Source of the DNA: Metallyticus violacea | Taxonomy: Eukaryota; Arthropoda; Insecta; Mantodea; Metallyticidae | Assembly (NCBI GenBank): GCA_030762175.1 | Contig: CM060834.1 | Coordinates: 65,887,501-65,951,500 of the forward strand | Direction of reading: 5' to 3' | Length of the DNA stretch: 64,000 bases | Shown here: in pieces, positions 26,101 to 37,259 of the stretch | Layout: the number at the start of each line of letters is the position of its first letter | Position numbering within the stretch: the first letter of the stretch is position 1 | Position numbers and translations under genes: made by a program | The notes under the pieces: model-generated | Seen by the model: only the letters and a program-made list of their open reading frames with translations | Databases searched by the model: none | Told to the model about the DNA's origin: nothing

Positions 26101-27687
26101 AAGCATATTATGCGCAAAGAATGTCGAAAAGAAAAAAAAATTTTATTTCGAAGTTTGGAAACTTCGTTAGAATCACTTTTTTTCCGTTCTTATTTGAGAT
26201 AACTGGTTCTCTTTCATTATACTACTTTGATAGCCTCAGAAAAGCATATTATGCGCAAAGAATCTCGAAAAGAAAAATATCTTTTTTCGAAGATTGGAAA
26301 CCTCGTTAGAATCACTTTTTTTCCGTTCTTATTTGAGATAACTGGTTCTCTTTCATTATACTAGTTTGATTGCCTCAGACAAGCATATTATGCGCAAAGA
26401 ATCTCGAAAAGAAAAAAATTTTTTTTCGAAGTTTGGAAACTTCCTTAGAATCACTTTTTTTCCATTCTTATTTGAGATAACTTGTTCTCTTTCATTATAC
26501 TTGTTTGATAGCCTTAGACAAGCATATTATGCGCAAAGAATCTCGAAAAGAAAAAAATTTTTTTTCGAAGTTTGGAAACTTCGTTAGAATCACTTTTTTT
26601 CCGTTCTTATTTAAGATCACTGGTTCTCTTTCATTATACTATTTTGATAGCCTCAGACAAGCATATTATGCGCAAAGAATCTCGAAAAAAAAAAAATTTT
26701 TTTTCGAAGTTTGGAAACTTTGTTAGAATCCCTTTTTTCCGTTCTTATTTGAGATAACTTGTTCTCTTTCATTATACTAGTTTGATAGCCTTAGACAAGC
26801 ATATTATGCGCAAAGAATCTCGAAAAGAAAAAAATTTTTTTCGAAGTTTGGAAACTTTGTTAGAATCACTTTTTTTCCGTTCTTATTTGAGATAACTGGT
26901 TCTCTTTCATTATACTAGTTTGATAGCCTCAGACAAGCATATTATGCGCAAAGAATCTCGAAAAGAAAAAAATTTTTTTTCGAAATTTGGAAACTTCCTT
27001 AGAATCACTTTTTTTCCATTCTTATTTGACATAAGTTGTTCTCTTTCATTATACTTGTTTGATAGCCTTAGACAAGCATATTATGCGCAAAGAATCTCGA
27101 AAACAAAAAAATTTTTTTTCGAAGTTTGGAAACTTCGTTAGAATCACTTTTTTTCCGTTCTTATTTAAAATTACTGGTTCTCTTTCATTATACTAGTTTG
27201 ATAGCCTCAGACAAGCATATTATGCGCAAAGAATCTCGAAAAAAAAAAAATTTTTTTTCGAAGTTTGGAAACTACGTTAGAATCACTTTTTTTCCGTTCT
27301 TATTTGAGATAACTTGTTCTCTTTCATTATACTAGTTTGACAGCCTTAGACAAGCATATTATGCGCAAAGAATCTCGAAAAGAAAAAAATTTTTTTTCGA
27401 AGTTTAGAAACTTCCTTAGAATCACTTTTTTTCCATTCTTATTTGAGATAACTTGTTCTCTTTCATTATACTTGTTTGATAGCCTTAGACAAGCATATTA
27501 TGCGCAAAGAATCTCAAAAAGAAAAAAATTTTTTTTCGAAGTTTGGAAACTTCCTTAGAATCACTTTTTACCATTCTTATTTGAGATAACTTGTTCTCTT
27601 TCATTATACTAGTTTGATAGCCTCAGACAAGCATATTATGCGCAAAGAATCTCGAAAAGAAAAAAATTTTTTTTCGAAGTTTGGAAA
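17121..27687 (+). repeat. 10,830-bp higher-order unit, copy 2 (slightly truncated)
   Basis: This is the near-identical second copy of 6291-16857. At 27688 it leaves the copy-1 order and continues with a GAAACCTCG / GATTGCC / GAAATAACTTG series that resembles 13100 onwards. The switch occurs inside the monomer dyad region, as expected if recombination joined two non-allelic monomers in register. Confidence 0.9.
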
Positions 27688-29185
27688 CCTCGTTAGAATC
27701 ACTTTTTTTCCGTTCTTATTTGAGATAACTGGTTCTCTTTCATTATACTAGTTTGATTGCCTCAGACAAGCATATTATGCGCAAAGAATCTCGAAAAGAA
27801 AAAAATTTTTTTTCGAAGTTTGGAAACTTCCTTAGAATCACATTTTTTCCATTCTTATTTGAAATAACTTGTTCTCTTTCATTATACTAGTTTGATAGCC
27901 TCTGACAAGCATATTATGCGCAAAGAATCTCGAAAAGAAAAAAATTTTTTTTCGAAGTTTGGAAACTTCCTTAGAATCACTTTTTTTCCATTCTTATTTG
28001 AGATAACTAGTTCTCTTTCATTATACTAGTTTGATAGCCTATGACAAGCATATTATGCGCAAAGAATTTCGAAAAGAAAAAAATTTTTTTTCCAAGATTG
28101 GAAACCTCGTTAGAATCACTTTTTTTCCGTTCTTATTTGAGATCACTGGTTCTCTTTCATTATACTAGTTTGATAGCCTCAGAAAAGCATAGGTGTGCGC
28201 AAAGAATCTCGAAAAGAAAAAAATTTTTTTTCGAAGTTTGAAAACTTCGTTAGAATCACTTTTTTTCCGTTCTTATTTGAGATAACTGGTTCTCTTTCAT
28301 TATACTAGTTTGATAGCCTCAGACAAGCATATTATGCGCAAAGAATCTCGAAGGAAAAAAATTTTTTTTCGAAGTTTGGAAACTTACTTAGAATCACTTT
28401 TTTTCCATTCTTATTTGAGATAACTTGTTCTCTTTCATTATACTTGTTTGATAGCCTTAGACAAGCATATTATGCGCAAAGAATCTCGAAAAGAAAAAAA
28501 TTTTTTTTCGAAGTTTGGAATCTTCCTTAGAATCACTTTTTTTCCATTCTTATTTGAGATAACTTGTTCTGTTTCATTATACTAGTTTGATAGCCTCAGA
28601 CAAGCATATAATGCGCAAAGAATCTCGAAAGGAAAAAAATTTTTTTTCGAAGTTTGGAAACTTCCTTAGAATCACTTTTTTTCCATTCTTATTTGAGATA
28701 ACTGGTTCTCTTTCATTATACTACTTTGATAGCCTCAGAAAAGTATATTATGCGCAAAGAATCTCGAAAAGAAAAAAATTTTTTTCGAAGTTTGGAAACT
28801 TCGTTAGAATCACTTTTTTTCCGTTCTTATTTGAGATAACTGGTTCTCTTTCATTATACTAGTTTGATAGCCTCAGACAAGCATATTATGCGCAAAGAAT
28901 CTCGAAAAGAAAAAAATTTTTTTTCGAAGTTTGGAAACTTCCTTAGAATCACTTTTTTTCCATTCTTATTTGAGATAACTTGTTCTCTTTCATTATACTT
29001 GTTTGATAGCCTTAGACAAGCATATTATGCGCAAAGAATCTCGAAAAGAAAAAAATTTTTTTTCGAAGTTTGGAAACTTCGTTAGAATCACTTTTTTTCC
29101 GTTCTTATTTAAGATCACTGGTTCTCTTTCATTATACTATTTTGATAGCCTCAGACAAGCATATTATGCGCAAAGAATCTCGAAA
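27688..29185 (+). repeat. Monomer block between large repeats
   Basis: Ordinary 139-bp units follow the 27688 junction. The block contains the first full 492-bp ATAGG cassette (27899-28390), a GAATCTTCC unit near 28518, an ATAATGCGC unit near 28609 and an AAAAGTATATTATGCGC unit near 28739. No gene or foreign DNA is seen. Confidence 0.85.
27899..28390 (+). repeat. 492-bp ATAGG cassette, copy 1
   Basis: An ordered series of variant units: GCCTCTGAC; GCCTATGAC with GAATTTCG and TTCCAAGATTGG; GCATAGGTGTGCGC (28187); TTTGAAAAC; then CTCGAAGGAAA with AAACTTACTT. Exactly 492 bp separate its first and last markers in all four full copies. The ATAGG unit loses the GCATA/TATGC palindrome, and the CCAAGATT unit loses the 18-bp dyad. 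Shorter relatives with the ATAGG marker lie at 4581, 13608 and 24438. Confidence 0.85.
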
Positions 29186-30435
29186 AAAAAAAATTTTTTT
29201 TCGAAGTTTGGAAACTTAGTTAGAATCACTTTTTTTCCGTTCTTATTTGAGATAACTTGTTCTCTTTCATTATACTAGTTTGATAGCCTTAGACAAGCAT
29301 ATTATGCGCAAAGAATCTCGAAAAGAAAAAAATTTTTTTTCGAAGTTTGGAAACTTCGTTAGAATCACTTTTTTTCCGTTCTTATTTGAGATAACTGGTT
29401 CTCTTTCATTATACTAGTTTGATAGCCTCAGACAAGCATATTATGCGCAAAGAATCTCGAAAAGAAAAAAATTTTTTTTCGAAGTTTGGAAACTTCCTTA
29501 GAATCACTTTTTTTCCATTCTTATTTGAGATAACTTGTTCTCTTTCATTATACTTGTTTGATAGCCTTAGACAAGCATATTATGCGCAAAGAATCTCGAA
29601 AAGAAAAAAATTTTTTTTCGAAGTTTGAAAACTTCGTTAGAATCACTTTTTTTCCGTTCTTATTTAAGATTACTGGTTCTCTTTCATTATACTAGTTTGA
29701 TAGCCTCAGACAAGCATATTATGCGCAAAGAATCTCGAAAAGAAAAAAATTTTTTTTTCGAAGTTTGGAAACTTCGTTAGAATCACTTTTTTTCCGTTTT
29801 TATATGAGATAACTTGTTCTCTTTCATTATACTAGTTTGATAGCCTTAGACAAGCATATTATGCGCAAAGAATCTCGAAAAGAAAAAAATTTTTTTTCGA
29901 AGTTTGGAAACTTCGTTGGAATCACTTTTTTCCCGTTCTTATTTAAGATTACTGGTTCTCTTTCATTATACTAGTTTGATAGCTTCAGACAACCATATTA
30001 TGCGCAAAGAATCTCGAAAAGAAAAAAAATTTTTTTCGAAGTTTGGAAACTTCCTTAGAATCACTTTTTTTCCATTCTTATTTGAGATAACTTGTTCTCT
30101 TTCATTATACTTGTTTGATAGCCTTAGACAAGCATATTATGCGCAAAGAATCTCGAAAAGAAAAAAATTTTTTTTCGAAGTTTGGAAACTTCGTTAGAAT
30201 CACTTTTTTTCCGTTCTTATTTAAGATCACTGGTTCTCTTTCATTATACTATTTTGATAGCCTCAGACAAGCATATTATGCGCAAAGAATCTCGAAAAAA
30301 AAAAAATTTTTTTTCGAAGTTTGGAAACTTAGTTAGAATCACTTTTTTTCCGTTCTTATTTGAGATAACTTGTTCTCTTTCATTATACTAGTTTGATAGC
30401 CTCAGACAAGCATATTATGCGCAAAGAATCTCGAA
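29186..30435 (+). repeat. 1,250-bp (9-monomer) tandem unit, copy 1
   Basis: This block matches 30436-31655 at an offset of 1,250 bp. Both copies contain TTTGAAAAC, TTTTTATATGAG, CACTTTTTTCCCG with TTGG, CAGACAACCATATTATG and AAACTTAG markers in the same order. A length change in the A/T tract is the main difference I saw. Confidence 0.85.
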
Positions 30436-31655
30436 AAAAAAAATTTTTTTTCGAAGTTTGGAAACTTAGTTAGAATCACTTTTTTTCCGTTCTTATTTGA
30501 GATAACTTGTTCTCTTTCATTATACTAGTTTGATAGCCTTAGACAAGCATATTATGCGCAAAGAATCTCGAAAAGAAAAAAATTTTTTTTCGAAGTTTGG
30601 AAACTTCGTTAGAATCACTTTTTTTCCGTTCTTATTTGAGATAACTGGTTCTCTTTCATTATACTAGTTTGATAGCCTCAGACAAGCATATTATGCGCAA
30701 AGAATCTCGAAAAGAAAAAAATTTTTTTTCGAAGTTTGGAAACTTCCTTAGAATCACTTTTTTTCCATTCTTATTTGAGATAACTTGTTCTCTTTCATTA
30801 TACTTGTTTGATAGCCTTAGACAAGCATATTATGCGCAAAGAATCTCGAAAAGAAAAAAATTTTTTTTCGAAGTTTGAAAACTTCGTTAGAATCACTTTT
30901 TTTCCGTTCTTATTTAAGATTACTGGTTCTCTTTCATTATACTAGTTTGATAGCCTCAGACAAGCATATTATGCGCAAAGAATCTCGAAAAGAAAAAAAA
31001 TTTTTTTTCGAAGTTTGGAAACTTCGTTAGAATCACTTTTTTTCCGTTTTTATATGAGATAACTTGTTCTCTTTCATTATACTAGTTTGATAGCCTTAGA
31101 CAAGCATATTATGCGCAAAGAATCTCGAAAAGAAAAAAATTTTTTTTCGAAGTTTGGAAACTTCGTTGGAATCACTTTTTTCCCGTTCTTATTTAAGATT
31201 ACTGGTTCTCTTTCATTATACTAGTTTGATAGCTTCAGACAACCATATTATGCGCAAAGAATCTCGAAAAGAAAAAAAATTTTTTTCGAAGTTTGGAAAC
31301 TTCCTTAGAATCACTTTTTTTCCATTCTTATTTGAGATAACTTGTTCTCTTTCATTATACTTGTTTGATAGCCTTAGACAAGCATATTATGCGCAAAGAA
31401 TCTCGAAAAGAAAAAAATTTTTTTTCGAAGTTTGGAAACTTCGTTAGAATCACTTTTTTTCCGTTCTTATTTAAGATCACTGGTTCTCTTTCATTATACT
31501 ATTTTGATAGCCTCAGACAAGCATATTATGCGCAAAGAATCTCGAAAAAAAAAAAAATTTTTTTCGAAGTTTGGAAACTTAGTTAGAATCACTTTTTTTC
31601 CGTTCTTATTTGAGATAACTTGTTCTCTTTCATTATACTAGTTTGATAGCCTTAG
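30436..31655 (+). repeat. 1,250-bp tandem unit, copy 2
   Basis: This is the second copy of 29186-30435. The AAACTTAG marker unit is present twice in a row at the junction (about 30300 and 30436). That is what unequal exchange between misaligned arrays would leave. Confidence 0.85.
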
Positions 31656-31788
31656 ACAAGCATATTATGCGCAAAGAATCTCGAAAAGAAAAAAATTTTT
31701 TTTCGAAGTTTGGAAACTTCCTTAGAATCACTTTTTTTCCATTCTTATTTGAAATAACTTGTTCTCTTTCATTATACTAGTTTGATAG

Positions 31789-32280
31789 CCTCTGACAAGC
31801 ATATTATGCGCAAAGAATCTCGAAAAGAAAAAAATTTTTTTTCGAAGTTTGGAAACTTCCTTAGAATCACTTTTTTTCCATTCTTATTTGAAATAACTTG
31901 TTCTCTTTCATTATACTAGTTTGATAGCCTATGACAAGCATATTATGCGCAAAGAATTTCGAAAAGAAAAAAATTTTTTTTCCAAGATTGGAAACCTCGT
32001 TAGAATCACTTTTTTTCCGTTCTTATTTGAGATAACTGGTTCTCTTTCATTATACTAGTTTGATAGCCTCAGAAAAGCATAGGTGTGCGCAAAGAATCTC
32101 GAAAAGAAAAAAATTTTTTTTCGAAGTTTGAAAACTTCGTTAGAATCACTTTTTTTCCGTTCTTATTTGAGATAACTGGTTCTCTTTCATTATACTAGTT
32201 TGATAGCCTCAGACAAGCATATTATGCGCAAAGAATCTCGAAGGAAAAAAATTTTTTTTCGAAGTTTGGAAACTTACTTA
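31789..32280 (+). repeat. 492-bp ATAGG cassette, copy 2
   Basis: Same series and length as at 27899-28390, with GCATAGGTGTGCGC at 32077. It differs by having GAGATAACTGG where copy 1 has GAGATCACTGG before the ATAGG unit. It lies 3,890 bp (28 monomers) after copy 1. Confidence 0.85.
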
Positions 32281-34500
32281 GAATCACTTTTTTTCCATTC
32301 TTATTTGAGATAACTTGTTCTCTTTCATTATACTTGTTTGATAGCCTTAGACAAGCATATTATGCGCAAAGAATCTCGAAAAGAAAAAAATTTTTTTTCG
32401 AAGTTTGGAAACTTCGTTAGAATCACTTTTTTTCCGTTCTTATTTAAGATTACTGGTTCTCTTACATTATACTAGTTTGATAGCCTCAGACAAGCATATT
32501 ATGCGCAAAGAATCTCGAAAAGAAAAAAATTTTTTTTCGAAGTTTGGAAACTTCGTTAGAATCACTTTTTTTCCGTTCTTATTTAAGTTAACTTGTTCTC
32601 TTTCATTATACTAGTTTGATATCCTTAGACAAGCATATTATGCGCAAAGAATCTCGAAAAGAAAAAAATATTTTTTCGAAGTTTGGAAACTTCGTTAGAA
32701 TCACTTTTTTTCCGTTCTTATTTGAGATAACTGGTTCTCTTTCATTATACTAGTTTGATAGCCTCAGACAAGCATATTATGCGCAAAGAATCTCGAAAAG
32801 AAAAAAATTTTTTTTCGAAGTTTGGAAACTTCGTTAGAATCACTTTTTTTCCGTTCTTATTTAAGATTACTGGTTCTCTTTAGTTATACTAGTTTGATAG
32901 CTTCAGACAAGCATATTATGCGCAAAGAATCTCGAAAAGAAAAAAATTTTTTTTCGAAGTTTGGAAACTTCGTTAGAATCACTTTTTTTCCGTTCTTATT
33001 TGAGATAACTTGTTCTCTTTCATTATACTTGTTTGATAGCCTTAGACAAGCATATTATGCGCAAAGAATCTCGAAAAGAAAAAAATTTTTTTTCGAAGTT
33101 TGGAAACTTCCTTAGAATCACTTTTTTTCCATTCTTATTAGAGATAACTTGTTCTCTTTCATTATACTAGTTTGATAGCCTCAGACAAGCATATTATGCG
33201 CAAAGAATCTCGAAAAGAAAAAAATTTTTTTTCGAAGTTTGGAATCTTCCTTAGAATCACTTTTTTTCCATTCTTATTTGAGATAACTTGTTCTGTTTCA
33301 TTATACTAGTTTGATAGCCTTAGACAAGCATATTATGCGCAAAGAATCTCGAAAAGAAAAAAATTTTTTTTCGAAGTTTGGAAACTTCGTTAGAATCACT
33401 TATTTTCCGTTCTTATTTAAGATAACTTGTTCTCTTTCATTATACTAGTTTGATAGCCTTAGACAAGCATATTATGCGCAAAGAATCTCGAAAAGAAAAA
33501 AATTTTTTTTCGAAGTTTGGAAACTTCGTTAGAATCACTTTTTTTCCGTTCTTATTTGAAATAACTGGTTTTCTTTCATTATACTAGTTTGATAGCCTTA
33601 GACAAGCATATTATGCGCAAAGAATCTCGAAAAGAAAAAAATTTTTTTTCGAAGTTTGGAAACTTCGTTAGAATCACTTTTTTTTCCATTCTTATTTGAG
33701 ATAACTTGTTCTCTTTCATTATACTTGTTTGATAGCCTGAGACAAGCCTATTATGCGCAAAGAATCTCGAAAAGAAAAAAATTTTTTTTCGAAGTTTGGA
33801 AACTACCTTAGAATCACTTTTTTTCCATTCTTATTTGAGATAACTTGTTCTCTTTCATTATACTAGTTTGATAGCCTCAGACAAGCATATTATGCGCAAA
33901 GAATCTCGAAAAGAAAAAAATTTTTTTTCGAAGTTTGGAAACTTCGTTAGAATCACTTTTTTTCCGTTCTTATTTCAGTTAACTTGTTCTCTTTCATTAT
34001 ACTAGTTTGATAGCCTTAGACAAGCATATTATGCGCAAAGAATCTCGAAAAGAAAAAAATTTTTTTTCGAAGTTTGGAAACTTCGTTAGAATCACTTTTT
34101 TTCCGTTCTTATTTGAGATAACTGGTTCTCTTTCATTATACTAGTTTGATAGCCTCAGACAAGCATATAATGCGCAAAGAATCTCGAAAGGAAAAAAATT
34201 TTTTTTCGAAGTTTGGAAACTTCCTTAGAATCACTTTTTTTCCATTCTTATTTGAGATAACTTGTTCTCTTTCATTATACTTGTTTGATAGCCTCAGACA
34301 AGCATATTATGCGCAAAGAATGTCGAAAAGAAAAAAATTTTATTTCGAAGGTTTGAATATTCGTTAGAATCACTTTTTTTCCGTTCTTATTTGAGATAAC
34401 TGGTTCTCTTTCATTATACTACTTTGATAGCCTCAGAAAAGTATATTATGCGCAAAGAATCTCGAAAAGAAAAATATTTTTTTTCGAAGATTGGAAACCT
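32281..34500 (+). repeat. Marker-rich block recurring near the right end
   Basis: This block carries CTCTTTAGTTATAC (near 32880), TTATTAGAGATAAC, GAATCTTCC, GCCTGAGACAAGCCTATTATG (near 33735), TTTCAGTTAAC, ATAATGCGC and GGTTTGAATATTCG (34346). Largely the same series returns at 57.1-58.3 kb and 62.4-64.0 kb. Missing or extra monomers separate the copies, so this is a shared ancestral higher-order unit rather than a clean duplication. Confidence 0.75.
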
Positions 34501-37259
34501 CGTTAGAATTACTTTTTTTCCGTTCTTATTTGAGATCACTGGTTCTCTTTCATTATACAATTTTGATAGCCTCAGACAAGCATATTATGCGCAAAGAATC
34601 TCGAAAAGAAAAAAATTTTTTTTCGAAGTTTGGAAACTTCCTTAGAATCACTTTTTTTCCATTCTTATTTGAGATAACTTGTTCTCTTTCATTATACTAG
34701 TTTAATAGCCTTAGACAAGCATATTATGCGCAAAGAATCTCGAAAAGAAAAAAATTTTTTTTCGAAGTTTGGAAACTTCGTTAGAATCACTTTTTTTCCG
34801 TTCTTATTTGAGATAACTGGTTCTCTTTCATTATACTAGTTTGATAGCCTCAGACAAGCATATTATGCGCAAAGAATCTCGAAAAGAAAAAAATTTTTTT
34901 TCGAAGTTTGGAAACTTCCTTAGAATCACTTTTTTTCCATTCTTATTTGAGAAAACTTGTTCTCTTTCATTATACTTGTTTGATAGCCTTAGACAAGCAT
35001 ATTATGCGCAAAGAATCTCGAAAAGAAAAAAATTTTTTTTCGAAGTTTGGAAACTTCGTTGGAATCACATTTTTTCCGTTCTTATTTAAGATTACTGGTT
35101 CTCTTTCATTATACTAGTTTGATAGCCTCAGACAAGCATATTATGCGCAAAGAATGTCGAAAAGAAAAAAATTTTTTTTCGAAGTTTGGAAACTTCGTTA
35201 GAATCACTTTTTTTCCGTTCTTATTTAAGATTACTGGTTCTCTTTCATTATACTAGTTTGATAGCCTCAGACAAGCATATTATGCGCAAAGAATCTCGAA
35301 AAGAAAAAAATTTTTTTTCGAAGTTTGGAAACTTCTTTAGAATCACTTTTTTTCCGTTCTTATTTGAGATAACTTGTTCTCTTTCATTATACTAGTTTGA
35401 TAGCCTTAGACCAGCATATTATGCGCAAAGAATCTCGAAAAGAAAAAAATTTTTTTTCGAAGTTTGGAAACTTCCTTAGAATCACTTTTTTTCCATTCTT
35501 ATTTGAGATAACTTGTTCTCTTTCATTATACTAGTTTGATAGCCTTAGACAAGCATATTATGCGCAAAGAATCTCGAAAAGAAAAAAATTTTTTTTCGAA
35601 GTTTGGAAACTTCGTTAGAATCACTTTTTTTCCGTTCTTATTTAAGATAACTTGTTCTCTTTCATTATACTAGTTTGATAGCCTTAGACAATCATATTAT
35701 GCGCAAAGAATCTCGAAAAGAAAAAATTTTTTTTTCGAATTTTGGAAACTTCGTTAGAATCACTTTTTTTCCGTTCTTATTTGAGATAACTGGTTCTCTT
35801 TCATTATACTAGTTTGATAGCCTCAGACAAGCATATTATGCGCAAAGAATCTCGAAAAGAAAAAAATTTTTTTTCGAAGTTTGGAAACTTCCTTAGAATC
35901 ACTTTTTTTCCATTCTTATTTGAGATAACTTGTTCTCTTTCATTATACTTGTTTGATAGCCTTAGACAAGCATATTATGCGCAAAGAATCTCGAAAAGAA
36001 AAAAATTTTTTTTCGAAGTTTGGAAACTTCGTTGCAATCACATTTTTTCCGTTCTTATTTAAGATTACTGGTTCTCTTTCATTATACTAGTTTGATAGCC
36101 TCAGACAAGCATATTATGCGCAAAGAATGTCGAAAAGAAAAAAAAATTTTATTTCGAAGTTTGGAAACTTCGTTAGAATCACTTTTTTTCCGTTCTTATT
36201 TGAGATAACTGGTTCTCTTTCATTATACTACTTTGATAGCCTCAGAAAAACATATTATGCGCAAAGAATCTCGAAAAGAAAAATATCTTTTTTCGAAGAT
36301 TGGAAACCTCGTTAGAATCACTTTTATTCCGTTCTTATTTGAGATAACTGGTTCTCTTTCATTATACTAGTTTGATTGCCTCAGACAAGCATATTATGCG
36401 CAAAGAATCTCGAAAAGAAAAAAATTTTTTTTCGAAGTTTGGAAACTTCCTTAGAATCACATTTTTTCCATTCTTATTTGAGATAACTTGTTCTCTTTCA
36501 TTATACTAGTTTGATAGCCTTAGACAAGCATATTATGCGCAAAGAATCTCGAAAAGAAAAAAATTTTTTTCGAAGTTTGGAAACTTCGTTAGAATCACTT
36601 TTTTTCCGTTCTTATTTGAGATAACTGGTTCTCTTTCATTATACTAGTTTGATAGCCTCAGACAAGCATATTATGCGCAAAGAATCTCGAAAAGAAAAAA
36701 ATTTTTTTTGGAAGTTTGGAAACTTCCTTAGAATCACTTTTTTTCCATTCTTATTTGAGATAACTTGTTCTCTTTCATTATACTTGTTTGATAGCCTTAG
36801 ACAAGCATATTATGCGCAAAGAATCTCGAAAAGAAAAAAATTTTTTTTCGAAGTTTGGAAACTTCGTTAGAATCACTTTTTTTCCGTTCTTATTTAAGAT
36901 CACTGGTTCTCTTTCATTATACTATTTCGATAGCCTCAGACAAGCATATTATGCGCAAAGAATCTCGAAAAAAAAAAAATTTTTTTTCGAAGTTTGGAAA
37001 CTTAGTTAGAATCACTTTTTTCCGTTCTTATTTGAGATAACTTGTTCTCTTTCATTATACTAGTTTGATAGCCTTAGACAAGCATATTATGCGCAAAGAA
37101 TCTCGAAAAGAAAAAAATTTTTTTTCGAAGTTTGGAAACTTCGTTAGAATCACTTTTTTTCAGTTCTTATTTCAGATAACTGGTTCTCTTTCATTATACT
37201 AGTTTGATAGCCTCAGACAAGCATATTATGCGCAAAGAATCTCGAAAAGAAAAAAATTT
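34501..37259 (+). repeat. Monomer block without clean local duplication
   Basis: Standard 139-bp units with several private variants are seen here: CAATCATATTATG near 35691, TTGCAATCACATT near 36033, TTTTATTCCG near 36320, TTTTTTTTGGAAG near 36703 and TTTTTTTCAG near 37155. The order resembles 1.0-5.0 kb more than the neighbouring duplications. No gene is seen. Confidence 0.75.
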
